64,000 nucleotides of DNA from DATBLE01 sp963719325. GTDB taxonomy: Bacteria; Actinomycetota; Thermoleophilia; Gaiellales; Gaiellaceae. The stretch lies in the NCBI GenBank assembly GCA_963719325.1, contig CAVRBW010000001.1, positions 1-64,000 on the forward strand, read 5' to 3'. Positions 43,190 through 51,692 of the stretch are shown in pieces. The first letter of the stretch is position 1. Every line of letters starts with the position of its first letter. A program made the position numbers and the translations under genes. The notes under the pieces were generated by a model, which made no database searches, was not told the origin of the DNA, and worked only from the letters and a program-made list of their open reading frames with translations.

Positions 43190-43911
43190 TCCAGATCATC
43201 CCGGTCGAGGGGCTGCCGGAGATCGAGGGGGGCGCGGACCTCGCGGGGCTGGTCGCGAATTCCGTCTCGCTCGAGGACGGCGACGTGGTGTGTGTCGCGC
43301 AGAAGGTCGTCTCCAAGGCCGAAGGCCGGGTGGTCCAACTGGCCGGGATCGAGCCCTCGGAGCAGGCCCGCGAGCTCGCCGGAGCGGACGGGGATCCTCG
43401 GCGGCTCGAGGTGATCCTGCGCGAGGCCGTGCGAATCGTCCGCTCACGACCGCCGCTCGTGATCGCCGAGACCCGTCACGGCTTCGTCTGCGCGTCAGCC
43501 GGCGTGGACGCCTCGAACGCGCCGGACGCGGACACGGTCGTCCTCTTGCCGGACGATCCCGACCGTTCCGCGGCGGAGCTGCGGGCCGAGCTGGAGCGCC
43601 GAACCGGCCGGCGTCTCGGCGTCGTCGTCACCGACACCTTCGGCCGGCCGTGGCGACTCGGAATCACGAACGTGGCGATCGGAGCCGCCGGAATCGAGGC
43701 TCTGCGCGATCTGCGAGGCGTCCGCGATCCCACGGGCTACGAACTGCACACGACCGTGGTCGCGCTCGCCGACGAGATCGCTGCTGCGGCCGAGCTCGCG
43801 ATGGGAAAGACCGACCGCGTCCCGGTGGCCGTGGTCAGGGGTCTGGCGGTGGCGGGAAACGGGACCGGCCGTGACCTGGTGATGCCCACGGAGCTCGATC
43901 TCTTTCGCTGA
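43186..43911 (+). CDS. cofE: Coenzyme F420-0:L-glutamate ligase
   Basis: A 241-residue CofE: IIPVEGLPEIEGGADLAGLV, VCVAQKVVSKAEGRVV, ETRHGFVCASAGVDASN and VVVTDTFGRPWRLGITNVAIG, the metal- and GTP-binding motifs of the family. It adds glutamates to F420-0. It is the short form: the C-terminal nitroreductase-like domain of mycobacterial FbiB, which reduces dehydro-F420-0, is absent. GTG start overlapping the cofD stop. It lies in the same frame as the cofD 5' part, so a spurious 557-codon cofD-cofE frame exists; they are two genes. Confidence 0.92.
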   Translation: MIQIIPVEGLPEIEGGADLAGLVANSVSLEDGDVVCVAQKVVSKAEGRVVQLAGIEPSEQARELAGADGDPRRLEVILREAVRIVRSRPPLVIAETRHGFVCASAGVDASNAPDADTVVLLPDDPDRSAAELRAELERRTGRRLGVVVTDTFGRPWRLGITNVAIGAAGIEALRDLRGVRDPTGYELHTTVVALADEIAAAAELAMGKTDRVPVAVVRGLAVAGNGTGRDLVMPTELDLFR

Positions 43912-43989
43912 GCATCGTCTCGAAAAGCGCCATATCCCTCTGAGGAGGGAGGCATCCTCACCCGGGAGCGCTTATCGATACGTATAGCG
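43912..43989. promoter_or_regulatory. AT-richer promoter-like gap before the GAF/GGDEF gene
   Basis: This 78-bp gap is less GC-rich than its surroundings and contains TTATCGATACGTATAGCG with overlapping palindromes TATCGATA and ATACGTAT just before the ATG. It also holds GAGGAGGGAGGCATCCTC, which can form a weak hairpin and includes AGGAGG-like sequence 45 bases from the start. Suggestive of an independent promoter for the regulator gene. Confidence 0.35.
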
Positions 43990-46596
43990 ATGCCGATATC
44001 CGCACCAACTGTGGCTGCTAACCCTGCCTTCTTACCGGATCCGTTTCGGGATCCCGATTCTGCGATCGCGCGCGCCGAAGGTCTCGTCCAGTCGTATCGG
44101 CGCCTGGCGTCCGTCTTCCATGACGTCCTCTCCGAGCACAGCCCCGAGGCGCTGCTCGACTTGATCGCCGAGACGCTCGCCGACCTCGTTCCCTACGAGG
44201 CCCTGCACATCTACGAGGCGGACGAAGCGCAGCGCGAGCTCGTGCCGGTGTTCGCCCGAGGCGAGTACGTCGAAGAGATCCTCAACAGCCGGATCGCCTA
44301 CGGGCAAGGGATCACGGGCTGGGGCGTCGCCCATCGCACCCCGGTGCTCGCGAACGAGGCGCATCTCGATCCGCGGGTCGCCTTCGTTCCGGGCACGCCC
44401 CCCGACCCCGAGGCGCTGATCACCGTCCCGCTGATCGCGCGCGGCTCGCTGAAAGGAGCACTGAACATCTACCGGGTCGGCGAGAGCGCGTCGTTCGACG
44501 AGAACGAGTTCGAGCTGGCAGGCTGGTTCGGCGACGCGGCCGCACTTGCACTCGACAACGCGCGGATCCGAGCCGGTCTCGAGCATCTTGCCCAGACCGA
44601 CTCGCTCACGGGCCTCTACAACCACCGGTATTTCCAGGAACGGCTGCGGGCGGAGCTGCACCGGGCGGGCCGGGCCCGCGACGTGGTCGCGCTCCTGATG
44701 CTCGACATCGACGACTTCAAGCGGGTGAACGACGTGTGCGGGCACGGCGAGGGAGACCAGGTGCTGCAGCAGCTCGGAGAGGTGCTGCGCTTCACCGCCC
44801 GCGCATCCGACACCGTCTGCCGAGTCGGCGGCGAGGAGTTTGCCGTGATCCTCCCGTCCTGCACCGCGGACGACGCACTCGGCCTTGCTTCCCGGCTACG
44901 GGGTGCGCTGCTGCAGACCCCGGCCGAGTCGGCCGGCGAGATCACGCTCTCGATGGGCATCGCCTTCGCCCCGAGCGACGCGATGAACGCGCGCGAGCTG
45001 GTTGCGTGTGCCGAGGCGGCGATGATGACGGCGAAGGCGCAGGGCAAGGATCGCGTCGTCGTCTTCGAGGACGGCGACGGCGCCGAGCGCCCCGACGACG
45101 GGGCCGAGGACCGCGACGTGCGCTCGATCGCGCACCTGAAGATGCTCCAGAGCCTCACACGCAAGCTCAACCGGCTCAACGACGTGAGCGCGATCGCCGA
45201 CGCGATTCTCGAGGAGCTCGGGGGACTCATCGACTACCACAATTGCTGCGTGTACCTCCGCGAGGGCGACCGCCTCGAGCCGGTCGCCGTGCGCGGCGAT
45301 CTCGAAGACCGGCACGCCGCGTTGGGGCTGCGGGTCGGCGAGGGTCTGACGGGCCATGTCGCCGAGACCGGCAGGCCGATGCTGGTCGCAAACGCCCGCG
45401 AGTCGAGCGTCTGCATGCAGGTTGCGGACACCGAGGCCGTGGACGAGTCGCTTGCCGCAGTACCGCTTCGCTACGGAAGACGCGTCACCGGCGCGATCCT
45501 GATCTCGAAGCTCGGGATCGGCCAGTTCGACCAAGACGACCTCCGTCTCCTGGAGGTGCTCGGCGGCCACGTCGCAGTCGTCCTCGAAAACGCGCGCCTC
45601 TACGAGGCGATGCGCCGCGAGGCCGAGAACGCGCGGGCCTGGCTCGACTTCGCGGACGCGCTCTCCGAGGCGGGTTCGTTCGAGGCGATCTGCTCCGAGG
45701 CAGTCTCGAGGGTCGCCGACCTGCTGGGCATGGATCAGTGCTCCCTCTGGCTCGAGGACCGGGCGACGGGCGAGTTCCAGTGCGCGGCCGCCGCAGGCTA
45801 TGCGGGCCAGGGGGTCGAGGAGATCACCAGATCCCGGCACTCAGCCGCTGCGGGCAACGGATTCCTGGAAGGAAAGCGCACGCCGTTCATCGTTCCCGCC
45901 GCCGATGTCCGCCAGCACTTCTTCGGAGACGACCCTTCGCTCGAGATCCGCTCGATCGCCTGCGCCCCGCTCCCTTCCGGGTACGGCGTACGCGGCTGGA
46001 TCTCGCTGCGCCAGCCCAACGACGACCTCGCCGTCTTCACCGACGACCGCCTGCGTCTGCTGGACGGCATGGCGTACCGGCTCTCGATGGCGCTCCAGCG
46101 AACCGATCTGTACCGGGAGCAGCAGGAGAGCGTGCACATCGCAAACGCGCTCCTCGCCTTCGCGCGGGCACTCGTCGCGACAGAGGGCCCCGAGGAGGTG
46201 CACGACCGGATCGTCACCCGCACCGCGGAGATGCTGGGCGTCCCCGAGGCGTCCCTCTGGCTGCAGGATCCCGCGACCGGCGAGATCGCCGCCGTGGCCG
46301 TCTTCGGTCTCGACGACAAGGAGCGCGAGCAGGTGCTCGCCTTCCGCTATCCGGCCGAGATCGGCGCCCGGTTTGCCGACCTCCCGGGGCCGTTTGCCTT
46401 CCTGCCCAGCGAGTATCCCGACGTTCCGTTGCCGCGTGAGAACGCAGACGACCGGATCTTCGCGGTCGCCCCGATCCGATTCGACGTCGACCGCGTGGGG
46501 TTCCTGATCGCCGGGACCTACCCGACGCGCCGGTTCGACGAGCTGGAGCTGAGCTTGCTCGCCGGTTTCGCCGATCAGGCGAAGCTCGCGCTATAG
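43990..46596 (+). CDS. Diguanylate cyclase with multiple GAF domains
   Basis: An 868-residue soluble signalling protein. A GAF domain covers about 40-190 (ITGWGVAHRTPVLANEAHLD). The GGDEF domain covers about 198-355, with TDSLTGLYNHRYFQERL, DIDDFKRVND and active-site GGEEF at 280-284. An inhibitory I-site RASD lies at 271-274, the required five residues before it. Three more GAF-like domains follow (about 385-540, 550-700 and 715-868). It should make cyclic di-GMP from two GTP in response to a ligand sensed by the GAF modules, with product inhibition. No membrane segment. It sits inside the F420 gene region without an obvious functional link. Confidence 0.9.
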   Translation: MPISAPTVAANPAFLPDPFRDPDSAIARAEGLVQSYRRLASVFHDVLSEHSPEALLDLIAETLADLVPYEALHIYEADEAQRELVPVFARGEYVEEILNSRIAYGQGITGWGVAHRTPVLANEAHLDPRVAFVPGTPPDPEALITVPLIARGSLKGALNIYRVGESASFDENEFELAGWFGDAAALALDNARIRAGLEHLAQTDSLTGLYNHRYFQERLRAELHRAGRARDVVALLMLDIDDFKRVNDVCGHGEGDQVLQQLGEVLRFTARASDTVCRVGGEEFAVILPSCTADDALGLASRLRGALLQTPAESAGEITLSMGIAFAPSDAMNARELVACAEAAMMTAKAQGKDRVVVFEDGDGAERPDDGAEDRDVRSIAHLKMLQSLTRKLNRLNDVSAIADAILEELGGLIDYHNCCVYLREGDRLEPVAVRGDLEDRHAALGLRVGEGLTGHVAETGRPMLVANARESSVCMQVADTEAVDESLAAVPLRYGRRVTGAILISKLGIGQFDQDDLRLLEVLGGHVAVVLENARLYEAMRREAENARAWLDFADALSEAGSFEAICSEAVSRVADLLGMDQCSLWLEDRATGEFQCAAAAGYAGQGVEEITRSRHSAAAGNGFLEGKRTPFIVPAADVRQHFFGDDPSLEIRSIACAPLPSGYGVRGWISLRQPNDDLAVFTDDRLRLLDGMAYRLSMALQRTDLYREQQESVHIANALLAFARALVATEGPEEVHDRIVTRTAEMLGVPEASLWLQDPATGEIAAVAVFGLDDKEREQVLAFRYPAEIGARFADLPGPFAFLPSEYPDVPLPRENADDRIFAVAPIRFDVDRVGFLIAGTYPTRRFDELELSLLAGFADQAKLAL

Positions 46597-46599
46597 GAG

Positions 46600-46699
46600 C
46601 ATGGGGGAAACAGCCGGTTTCCCCCATGAGCCCCCTTCCCAGGCACGCGTCACGGATCGCACTGGCGCTCCGGCGAGACGCGGTCTCGCCTGCGCGCGC
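46600..46699 (+). repeat. Family D double-hairpin repeat, copy D5
   Basis: Hairpin 1 (46600-46628, arms CATGGGGGAAAC around AGCCG) starts 3 bases after the GGDEF stop. Hairpin 2 (46672-46690) is GGCGAGAC-GCG-GTCTCGCC. Spacer 43 bp with GAGCCCCCTTCCC. Relative to D4 the outer stem pair changes from G-C to A-T on both sides (CGTG/CACG versus CATG/CATG), and inner CC/GG becomes AC/GT, so pairing is preserved. Confidence 0.82.
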
Positions 46700-46737
46700 G
46701 AGGTGGCAGCCGGCCACCAGCGGCGCGCTCGCGGCGA

Positions 46738-47260
46738 ATGTCGGTTAGCGACGACGTTTCGCATGTGCTGGAGCTCGAGGTGGTCGAGGGCGACATCGCC
46801 GGGCTCGCCGTCGACGCGGTCGCGAACGCGGCGAACGACCAGCTGTGGATGGGCGCGGGCGTCGCGGGCGCGATCAAGCGCGCCGGGGGAGAGGAGATCG
46901 AGGGCGAGGCGGTCGCCTTGGGCCCGATCGCGATCGGTGAGGCGGTGGTGACGGGCGCCGGTCGTCTGCCGGCCCGTTGGGTGATCCACGCGGCGGTGAT
47001 GGGACAGGACCTGGTGACGAGCGCGGACGCGATCCGGAGTGCGACCCGGCGCACGCTCGAGCTCGCCGACGAGCTCGGCGCTCAGTCGGTGGCGCTTCCG
47101 GCCTTCGGCACCGGCGTCGGCGGCTTTTCGCTGGCGGAGTGCGCCGGGATCATGGTTCAGCGAAGCGAAGGCCCTCAAGCCGGACACCCTGCGGCGCGTC
47201 GTCTTCGCCGTCTACGGCGAGGCCGCGGCCGCTACGTTCGGTGCGGCGCTCGAGGCCTAG
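46738..47260 (+). CDS. Macro domain protein (one frameshift)
   Basis: An ADP-ribose-binding macro domain: VVEGDIAGLAVDAVANAAND, GAGVAGAIKRAGG, GEAVVTGAGRLPARWVIHA and SVALPAFGTGVGGFSLAE. After GIMV near 47155 one extra T moves the frame; removing it gives SEAKALKPDTLRRVVFAVYG and the proper end. About 173 residues. Macro domains hydrolyse ADP-ribose esters or O-acetyl-ADP-ribose; this one looks like the stand-alone YmdB/AF1521 type. The ATG start lies 38 bases after repeat D5. It overlaps the convergent oxidoreductase by 4 bases. Confidence 0.8.
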
Positions 47261-48258
47261 GGAAACCGCTCCCGGAGGCGCGGCACGACGTCCGCGGCGA
47301 ACTGGTCGAGGAACCGGTGCTGGTCCTCGCCCGGCGCGTGAAACACGAGATGGTCGAACCCGAGCGCGACGTAGGCGCCGATCCGCTCGACGATTTCGTC
47401 GGGGTCGTTCGAGACGATGAAGCGCGTCTGCGCGATGTCGGGGTTCTCGTCGGCGAGCCGCTCCATCTCGATCGGATCCTCGACGTCCCGCTTCTGCTCT
47501 GGGGTCAGCGCGAGCGGCGCCCAGTACCTGCAGGCCTTGCGGGCGTACTCGACGTCATGGTCGTACGACACCTTGATCTCGATCATCCGGACGATGTCGG
47601 CGGGGTCGCGCTCTGCGGCCGCAGCCCCATCCTCCAACGCCGCGATCAGCTCCTCGTAGAGCGCCGGGTTCTTGCCGCTCGTGACGATGAAGCCGTCGCC
47701 CACGCGGCCGGTGAGCTTCGCCGCGAGCGGGCCGGAGGCGGCGATGAAGATCGGCACCGGCTCGTCCGGACGGTCGTAGACGGTCGCCTTGGCGGTGCGG
47801 TAGTACTCGCCGTCGAACGTCACGCGCTCCTCCGCCCAGAGGAGCCGCATCAGCCGGATCGACTCCGCCAGTCGCTGGCGCCGTTCCTTCGCGCCCGGCC
47901 ACTCAGCGCCGGTCGCCGGGGTCTCGTTCAGCGACTCGCCGGTGCCGACGCCGAGGAAGATGCGGCCGGGGTTGAGGCAGGCGAGCGTCGCGAAGGCCTG
48001 GGCGATGACCGAGGGGTGGTAGCGCATCGTCGGCGTCAGCACGCTCGTGCCGAGCAGCGCCCGCTCGGTGCGCTGGCCGAGCGCGCCGAGCCAGGGGAGC
48101 GACGCGGGCCCGTGGCCGCCTGTGTGCCGGAACGGCTGGAAATGGTCGGAGATCGCGACGATCTCCAGCCCGTGCCGCTCGGCTGCGACGGACAAGTCGA
48201 GCAGCTCCTTCGGCCCGAACTGCTCGGCCGAGGCCTTGTAGCCGAGGTTCAGAGGCAC
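47257..48258 (-). CDS. LLM-class F420-dependent oxidoreductase (G6PDH-like subfamily)
   Basis: A 333-residue TIM-barrel luciferase-like protein: LGYKASAEQFGPKELLDLSV, AISDHFQPF, NPGRIFLGVGTGESLNE, GDGFIVTSGKNP and FDHLVFHAPGEDQ. This matches the F420-dependent glucose-6-phosphate-dehydrogenase-like subfamily, which reduces F420 with a sugar phosphate or another alcohol. The GTG at 48258 gives the normal N-terminus; the longer open frame upstream is cofC in another phase. It overlaps cofC by 10 bases, so cofactor synthesis and cofactor use share an operon. Confidence 0.87.
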   Translation of the reverse strand: MPLNLGYKASAEQFGPKELLDLSVAAERHGLEIVAISDHFQPFRHTGGHGPASLPWLGALGQRTERALLGTSVLTPTMRYHPSVIAQAFATLACLNPGRIFLGVGTGESLNETPATGAEWPGAKERRQRLAESIRLMRLLWAEERVTFDGEYYRTAKATVYDRPDEPVPIFIAASGPLAAKLTGRVGDGFIVTSGKNPALYEELIAALEDGAAAAERDPADIVRMIEIKVSYDHDVEYARKACRYWAPLALTPEQKRDVEDPIEMERLADENPDIAQTRFIVSNDPDEIVERIGAYVALGFDHLVFHAPGEDQHRFLDQFAADVVPRLRERFP

Positions 48259-48800
48259 GCTGCCTGCATCCGCGCCAGATCCTCGGGGGTGTCGACGTCG
48301 AACGCGAGGCCGGGAAGGTCGAGAAGGATGTGGTCGACGCCCAGAGCGGCGTGCACGGCGGCGCTGCCCAAGTCGCCGAAATGGGTTCGGACGAGGCCCG
48401 GCGGGCGCATCGAGATCGCGTTCGTGCCGCCGTCGAGGGCGCGCGCAATCACGATGCCTCGCGCGGGAGTCGCCTCGAGCAGCTCCTCGACCTCCTCCGC
48501 GCGGAGCAGCGGGAGATCCGCGGAGACGAATGCGACCACAGGAGCCGTGACGATCTCCGCCGCCGCCGCCGCGAGCGCGTCGTTCCACGCCAGACCCCGG
48601 TCGTTCCAGACCTCGTAGCCCTCCACCCGCTCCGCGGTCACGACCGTGATCCGCTCCACGCCGGCGTCGCGAACGGCGCCGACGACGCCCTCGAGCAGCT
48701 CTCGCATCAGCTCTGCCCGCTCAGGTTGTGTGAGCGCGTCGGCGAGTCGAGTCTTCGCGCGGTCGAGGGCCTTCAGCGGCACGAGCACATGGGCATCCAC
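48249..48800 (-). CDS. cofC: Phosphoenolpyruvate/2-phospho-L-lactate guanylyltransferase
   Basis: A 183-residue CofC/FbiD: VLVPLKALDRAKTRLADALT (GTP-binding), VAFVSADLPLLRAEEVEEL with the metal-binding Asp, ARALDGGTNAISMRPPG and HFGDLGSAAVHAAL. It guanylylates phosphoenolpyruvate (actinobacterial route) or phospholactate to feed CofD. The gene is divergent from cofG-cofH with only 34 bases between starts, so expression of the two is probably tied together. Confidence 0.9.
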   Translation of the reverse strand: MDAHVLVPLKALDRAKTRLADALTQPERAELMRELLEGVVGAVRDAGVERITVVTAERVEGYEVWNDRGLAWNDALAAAAAEIVTAPVVAFVSADLPLLRAEEVEELLEATPARGIVIARALDGGTNAISMRPPGLVRTHFGDLGSAAVHAALGVDHILLDLPGLAFDVDTPEDLARMQAACL

Positions 48801-48834
48801 GCCCGTGACCTTATCCGGCGCGTATGCTCATCGC

Positions 48835-51156
48835 GTGTTCGATCGGCCTCTCGAAGAGCTTCTCTCCGAGGCCCGGAGCCTGCGTCGGAGCACGGTTGTC
48901 ACGTACTCGCCGAAGGTCTTCATCCCGCTGACGAAGCTCTGCCGGGACGTCTGCCACTACTGCACGTTCGCCGGGCCGCCGCGTCGCGCCGAGCGCGCCT
49001 ACCTGACCACCGACGAGGTCCTCGACATCGCTCGAGCAGGTGCCGCCGCGGGCTGTAACGAGGCCCTCTTCACGCTCGGCGACAAGCCGGAGCGGCGGTA
49101 CCGCGTTGCCCGGGCGGAGCTGGCGGCGCTGGGCTGCGAGACGACGATCGAGTATCTCGTCCGCTCGTGCGAGCTGGTGCTCGAGGAGACGGGTCTGCTA
49201 CCGCACGCGAACCCGGGCGTGATGACCCGTGACGAGCTGGCGGCGCTCCGCGAGGTGACTGCGTCGCAGGGGATCATGCTCGAGACGATCTCCGACCGAT
49301 TGTCCGAGCGCGGCGCGCCGCACTTCGGCTCGCCGGACAAGCGGCCGGCCGCCCGGCTCGAGACGATCGAGCTCGCAGGAGAGCTCGCGATTCCGTTCAC
49401 CACCGGGATCCTGATCGGGATCGGGGAGACACGTGCGGAGCGGATCGAGGCCCTCGAGGCGATCGCCGCACTGCACGAGCGGTACGGCCACATCCAGGAG
49501 GTGATCGTCCAGAACTTCCGGGCGAAGCGCGGCACGAAGATGGCCTCGCATCCGGAGCCTTCCCTCGACGAGCTGCTCTGGACGGCGGCCGTCGCCCGGC
49601 TGGTCCTCCCGGAGGACGTCCACGTCCAGGTGCCGCCGAACCTCAGCTACGACGACTTCCCCCGGCTGCTCGACGCAGGGATCGACGACTGGGGCGGCAT
49701 CTCGCCGGTGACGAGGGACCACGTGAACCCCGAGGCGCCCTGGCCCGAGGTCGAGCGCCTCCGGGCGGCGACGGAGGCGAGGGGCCTCGTCCTCGGCGCG
49801 CGCCTGCCCGTCTACCCCGAGTTCGTCGCCGAGCGCTGGCTGGCGCCGCGGGTGCTGACCCAGGCTCTCCACTCGACGGACGGAGACGGGCTCGCCCGGG
49901 AGGACGGCTGGTTCACCGGCGCGCAGACGCCCGTGCCGTTCGTTCCGCGGGACGCCTTGCCGATCGACAGCGCGGACGAGCTCGGCGAGGACGAGGTCGT
50001 GCGCCTGTTCGGCGCGCGTGGGGAGGAGCTGCACCGGGTCTTTGCCGCCGCCGACCGGCTCCGCCGGGAGGTGAACGGCGACACGGTCAGCTACGTGGTC
50101 ACCCGGAACGTGAACTACACGAACGTGTGCTACTTCCGGTGCGGCTTCTGCGCCTTCTCGAAGGGGAAGCTGGCCGAGAACCTGCGCGGGCCTGCGTACG
50201 TCGTTCCGATCGAGGAGATCGTCCGTCGCGCACACGAGGCGTGGGAGCGTGGCGCGGTCGAGATCTGCCTCCAGGGTGGGATCCACCCCGGGTTCGACGG
50301 CGACTACTACGTCGAGGTCTGCGAGGCGATCAAGCGCGAGCTGCCCGACCTGCACGTACATGCGTTTTCGGCCCTCGAGGTCTGGCAGGGAGCGGCGACG
50401 CTCGACGTGCCGCTCGACGACTACCTGGCCCGGCTTCGCGAGGTCGGACTCGCCTCGCTCCCCGGGACGGCGGCGGAGATCCTGGACGACGACGTTCGCC
50501 GGATCCTCTGTCCCGACAAGGTCACCACCGCCCAGTGGCTCGAGGTGCACGAGACCGCGCACCGGCTCGGGCTGCGCTCGACGGCGACGATCATGTTCGG
50601 GCACGTCGACACGCCGCGAAGCTGGGCGCGTCACCTGATGCGGGTGCGCGAGCTGCAACAGCGCACGGGCGGCTTCACCGAGCTCGTGCCCCTGCCGTTC
50701 GTGCACATGGAGGCGCCGATCTACCTGCAAGGGCGCGCGCGGGCAGGCCCGACGTTCCGGGAGGCGCTGCTGATGCACGCGGTCGGCCGCCTTGCTCTCC
50801 ACCCGTGGATCACGAACATCCAGGCCTCCTGGGTCAAGCTCGGACTGGACGGCGCCACCGCAGCGCTCGACGCGGGCGTCAACGACCTTGGCGGCACGCT
50901 GATGAACGAGTCGATCTCCCGGGCCGCCGGTGCGAGCCACGGCCAGGAGCTGCCGCCGGAGGCGATGGAGGAGGCGATCCTCGCTGCCGGTCGTTTCCCG
51001 CGCCAGCGCACGACGCTGTACGGCACACCGGATCCCGAGCGCGTGGCAGCGTCGTTCGGCGCGCAGCCGCTCGCCGAGCCGCTCAATCCGCCGGTCGACA
51101 CGTCGCGGCTCCGCCGCCCGGCGAAGCTGATCCGCCCCGGCCTTGCCGTCGCCTAG
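48835..51156 (+). CDS. fbiC: FO synthase, fused CofG-CofH (FbiC-type)
   Basis: A 773-residue two-domain radical-SAM enzyme making FO (7,8-didemethyl-8-hydroxy-5-deazariboflavin) from tyrosine and the flavin precursor. The CofG half has the cluster motif CRDVCHYC (Cys36, Cys40, Cys43). The CofH half has CYFRCGFC (Cys432, Cys436, Cys439), then ICLQGGIHPGFDGDYY and FSALEVWQGA. The GTG at 48835 was chosen because the upstream open frame runs antisense through cofC. The TAG stop overlaps the left end of family M element M2. Confidence 0.93.
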   Translation: MFDRPLEELLSEARSLRRSTVVTYSPKVFIPLTKLCRDVCHYCTFAGPPRRAERAYLTTDEVLDIARAGAAAGCNEALFTLGDKPERRYRVARAELAALGCETTIEYLVRSCELVLEETGLLPHANPGVMTRDELAALREVTASQGIMLETISDRLSERGAPHFGSPDKRPAARLETIELAGELAIPFTTGILIGIGETRAERIEALEAIAALHERYGHIQEVIVQNFRAKRGTKMASHPEPSLDELLWTAAVARLVLPEDVHVQVPPNLSYDDFPRLLDAGIDDWGGISPVTRDHVNPEAPWPEVERLRAATEARGLVLGARLPVYPEFVAERWLAPRVLTQALHSTDGDGLAREDGWFTGAQTPVPFVPRDALPIDSADELGEDEVVRLFGARGEELHRVFAAADRLRREVNGDTVSYVVTRNVNYTNVCYFRCGFCAFSKGKLAENLRGPAYVVPIEEIVRRAHEAWERGAVEICLQGGIHPGFDGDYYVEVCEAIKRELPDLHVHAFSALEVWQGAATLDVPLDDYLARLREVGLASLPGTAAEILDDDVRRILCPDKVTTAQWLEVHETAHRLGLRSTATIMFGHVDTPRSWARHLMRVRELQQRTGGFTELVPLPFVHMEAPIYLQGRARAGPTFREALLMHAVGRLALHPWITNIQASWVKLGLDGATAALDAGVNDLGGTLMNESISRAAGASHGQELPPEAMEEAILAAGRFPRQRTTLYGTPDPERVAASFGAQPLAEPLNPPVDTSRLRRPAKLIRPGLAVA

Positions 51157-51320
51157 AGCTCCTACCGTGATGGGTGCTCGTTCCCGGGGTGCGATGGGCG
51201 AGCGCGATGCAAGGACGCAGGGAGCGCTCATAGCTCGAGGCTATGGGCGCGACTGAGGACGAAGCAGCGCGCCGCCCAGCGCGGCCCGGGAACACAGCTG
51301 CTCATTGCGATAGGAGCTCT
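51155..51320 (-). mobile_element. Family M palindromic element, copy M2 (inverted)
   Basis: A 166-bp imperfect palindrome with ends AGAGCTCCTACCGTGATGGG and CTCATTGCGATAGGAGCTCT. The core reads, on the minus strand, GCGCTGGGCGGCGCGCTGC, TTCGTCCTCAGTCGCGCCC, a central CATAGC-CTCGA-GCTATG stem, then GCGCTCCCTGCGTCCTTGC. The left end overlaps the fbiC stop codon; the right end encodes the N-terminus of the next gene. No open frame of its own. Confidence 0.85.
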
Positions 51321-51692
51321 CAGGACGCGCGGGTCGCGCACCTGGCGACCATCGACCCTCTGGGTAGGCCGCACGTCGTTCCGATCTGCTTCGCGATTCG
51401 GGGACAGACCCTCTACACGGCCGTCGACGAGAAGCCGAAGCGGACGCGGAGGCTCCAGCGCCTCCGGAACATCGAGTCCAACCCACGCGTGGAGGTGCTG
51501 ATCGACGGCTACGACGAGGACTGGACGAAGCTGTGGTGGGTGCGCCTGCGGGGCACGGCACGGGTCGTCGAAAGCGCAGGCGCTTTGGGACTGCTGGTCG
51601 CGAAGTATCCCCAGTACCGCGAACGCCCGCCGCGGGGGCCGGTGATCGCGGTCGCGATCGACGAGCGGATCGAGTGGCGCGCGGCGACGTGA
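51243..51692 (+). CDS. PPOX-class F420-dependent oxidoreductase with repeat-encoded N-terminus
   Basis: A 149-residue split-barrel flavin/deazaflavin protein: ARVAHLATIDPLGRPHVVPI, LYTAVDEKPKRTRRLQRLRN, NPRVEVLIDGYDEDWTKLWW and YRERPPRGPVIAVAIDERIEW, the TIGR03668-like pattern. Residues 1-26 (MGATEDEAARRPARPGNT...) are translated from family M element M2 and replace the helix that normally precedes ARVAHLAT. No later start codon is visible before the core, so the hybrid start is probably used if the gene is expressed. GTGA overlap with the amidase. Confidence 0.8.
   Translation: MGATEDEAARRPARPGNTAAHCDRSSQDARVAHLATIDPLGRPHVVPICFAIRGQTLYTAVDEKPKRTRRLQRLRNIESNPRVEVLIDGYDEDWTKLWWVRLRGTARVVESAGALGLLVAKYPQYRERPPRGPVIAVAIDERIEWRAAT

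Noticed and set aside
42238..43911. An apparent CofD-CofE fusion protein of 557 residues
   Set aside because: The middle third is out of frame with CofD motifs, which continue in another frame up to a GTGA junction. It is a frameshifted cofD next to cofE, not a fusion.
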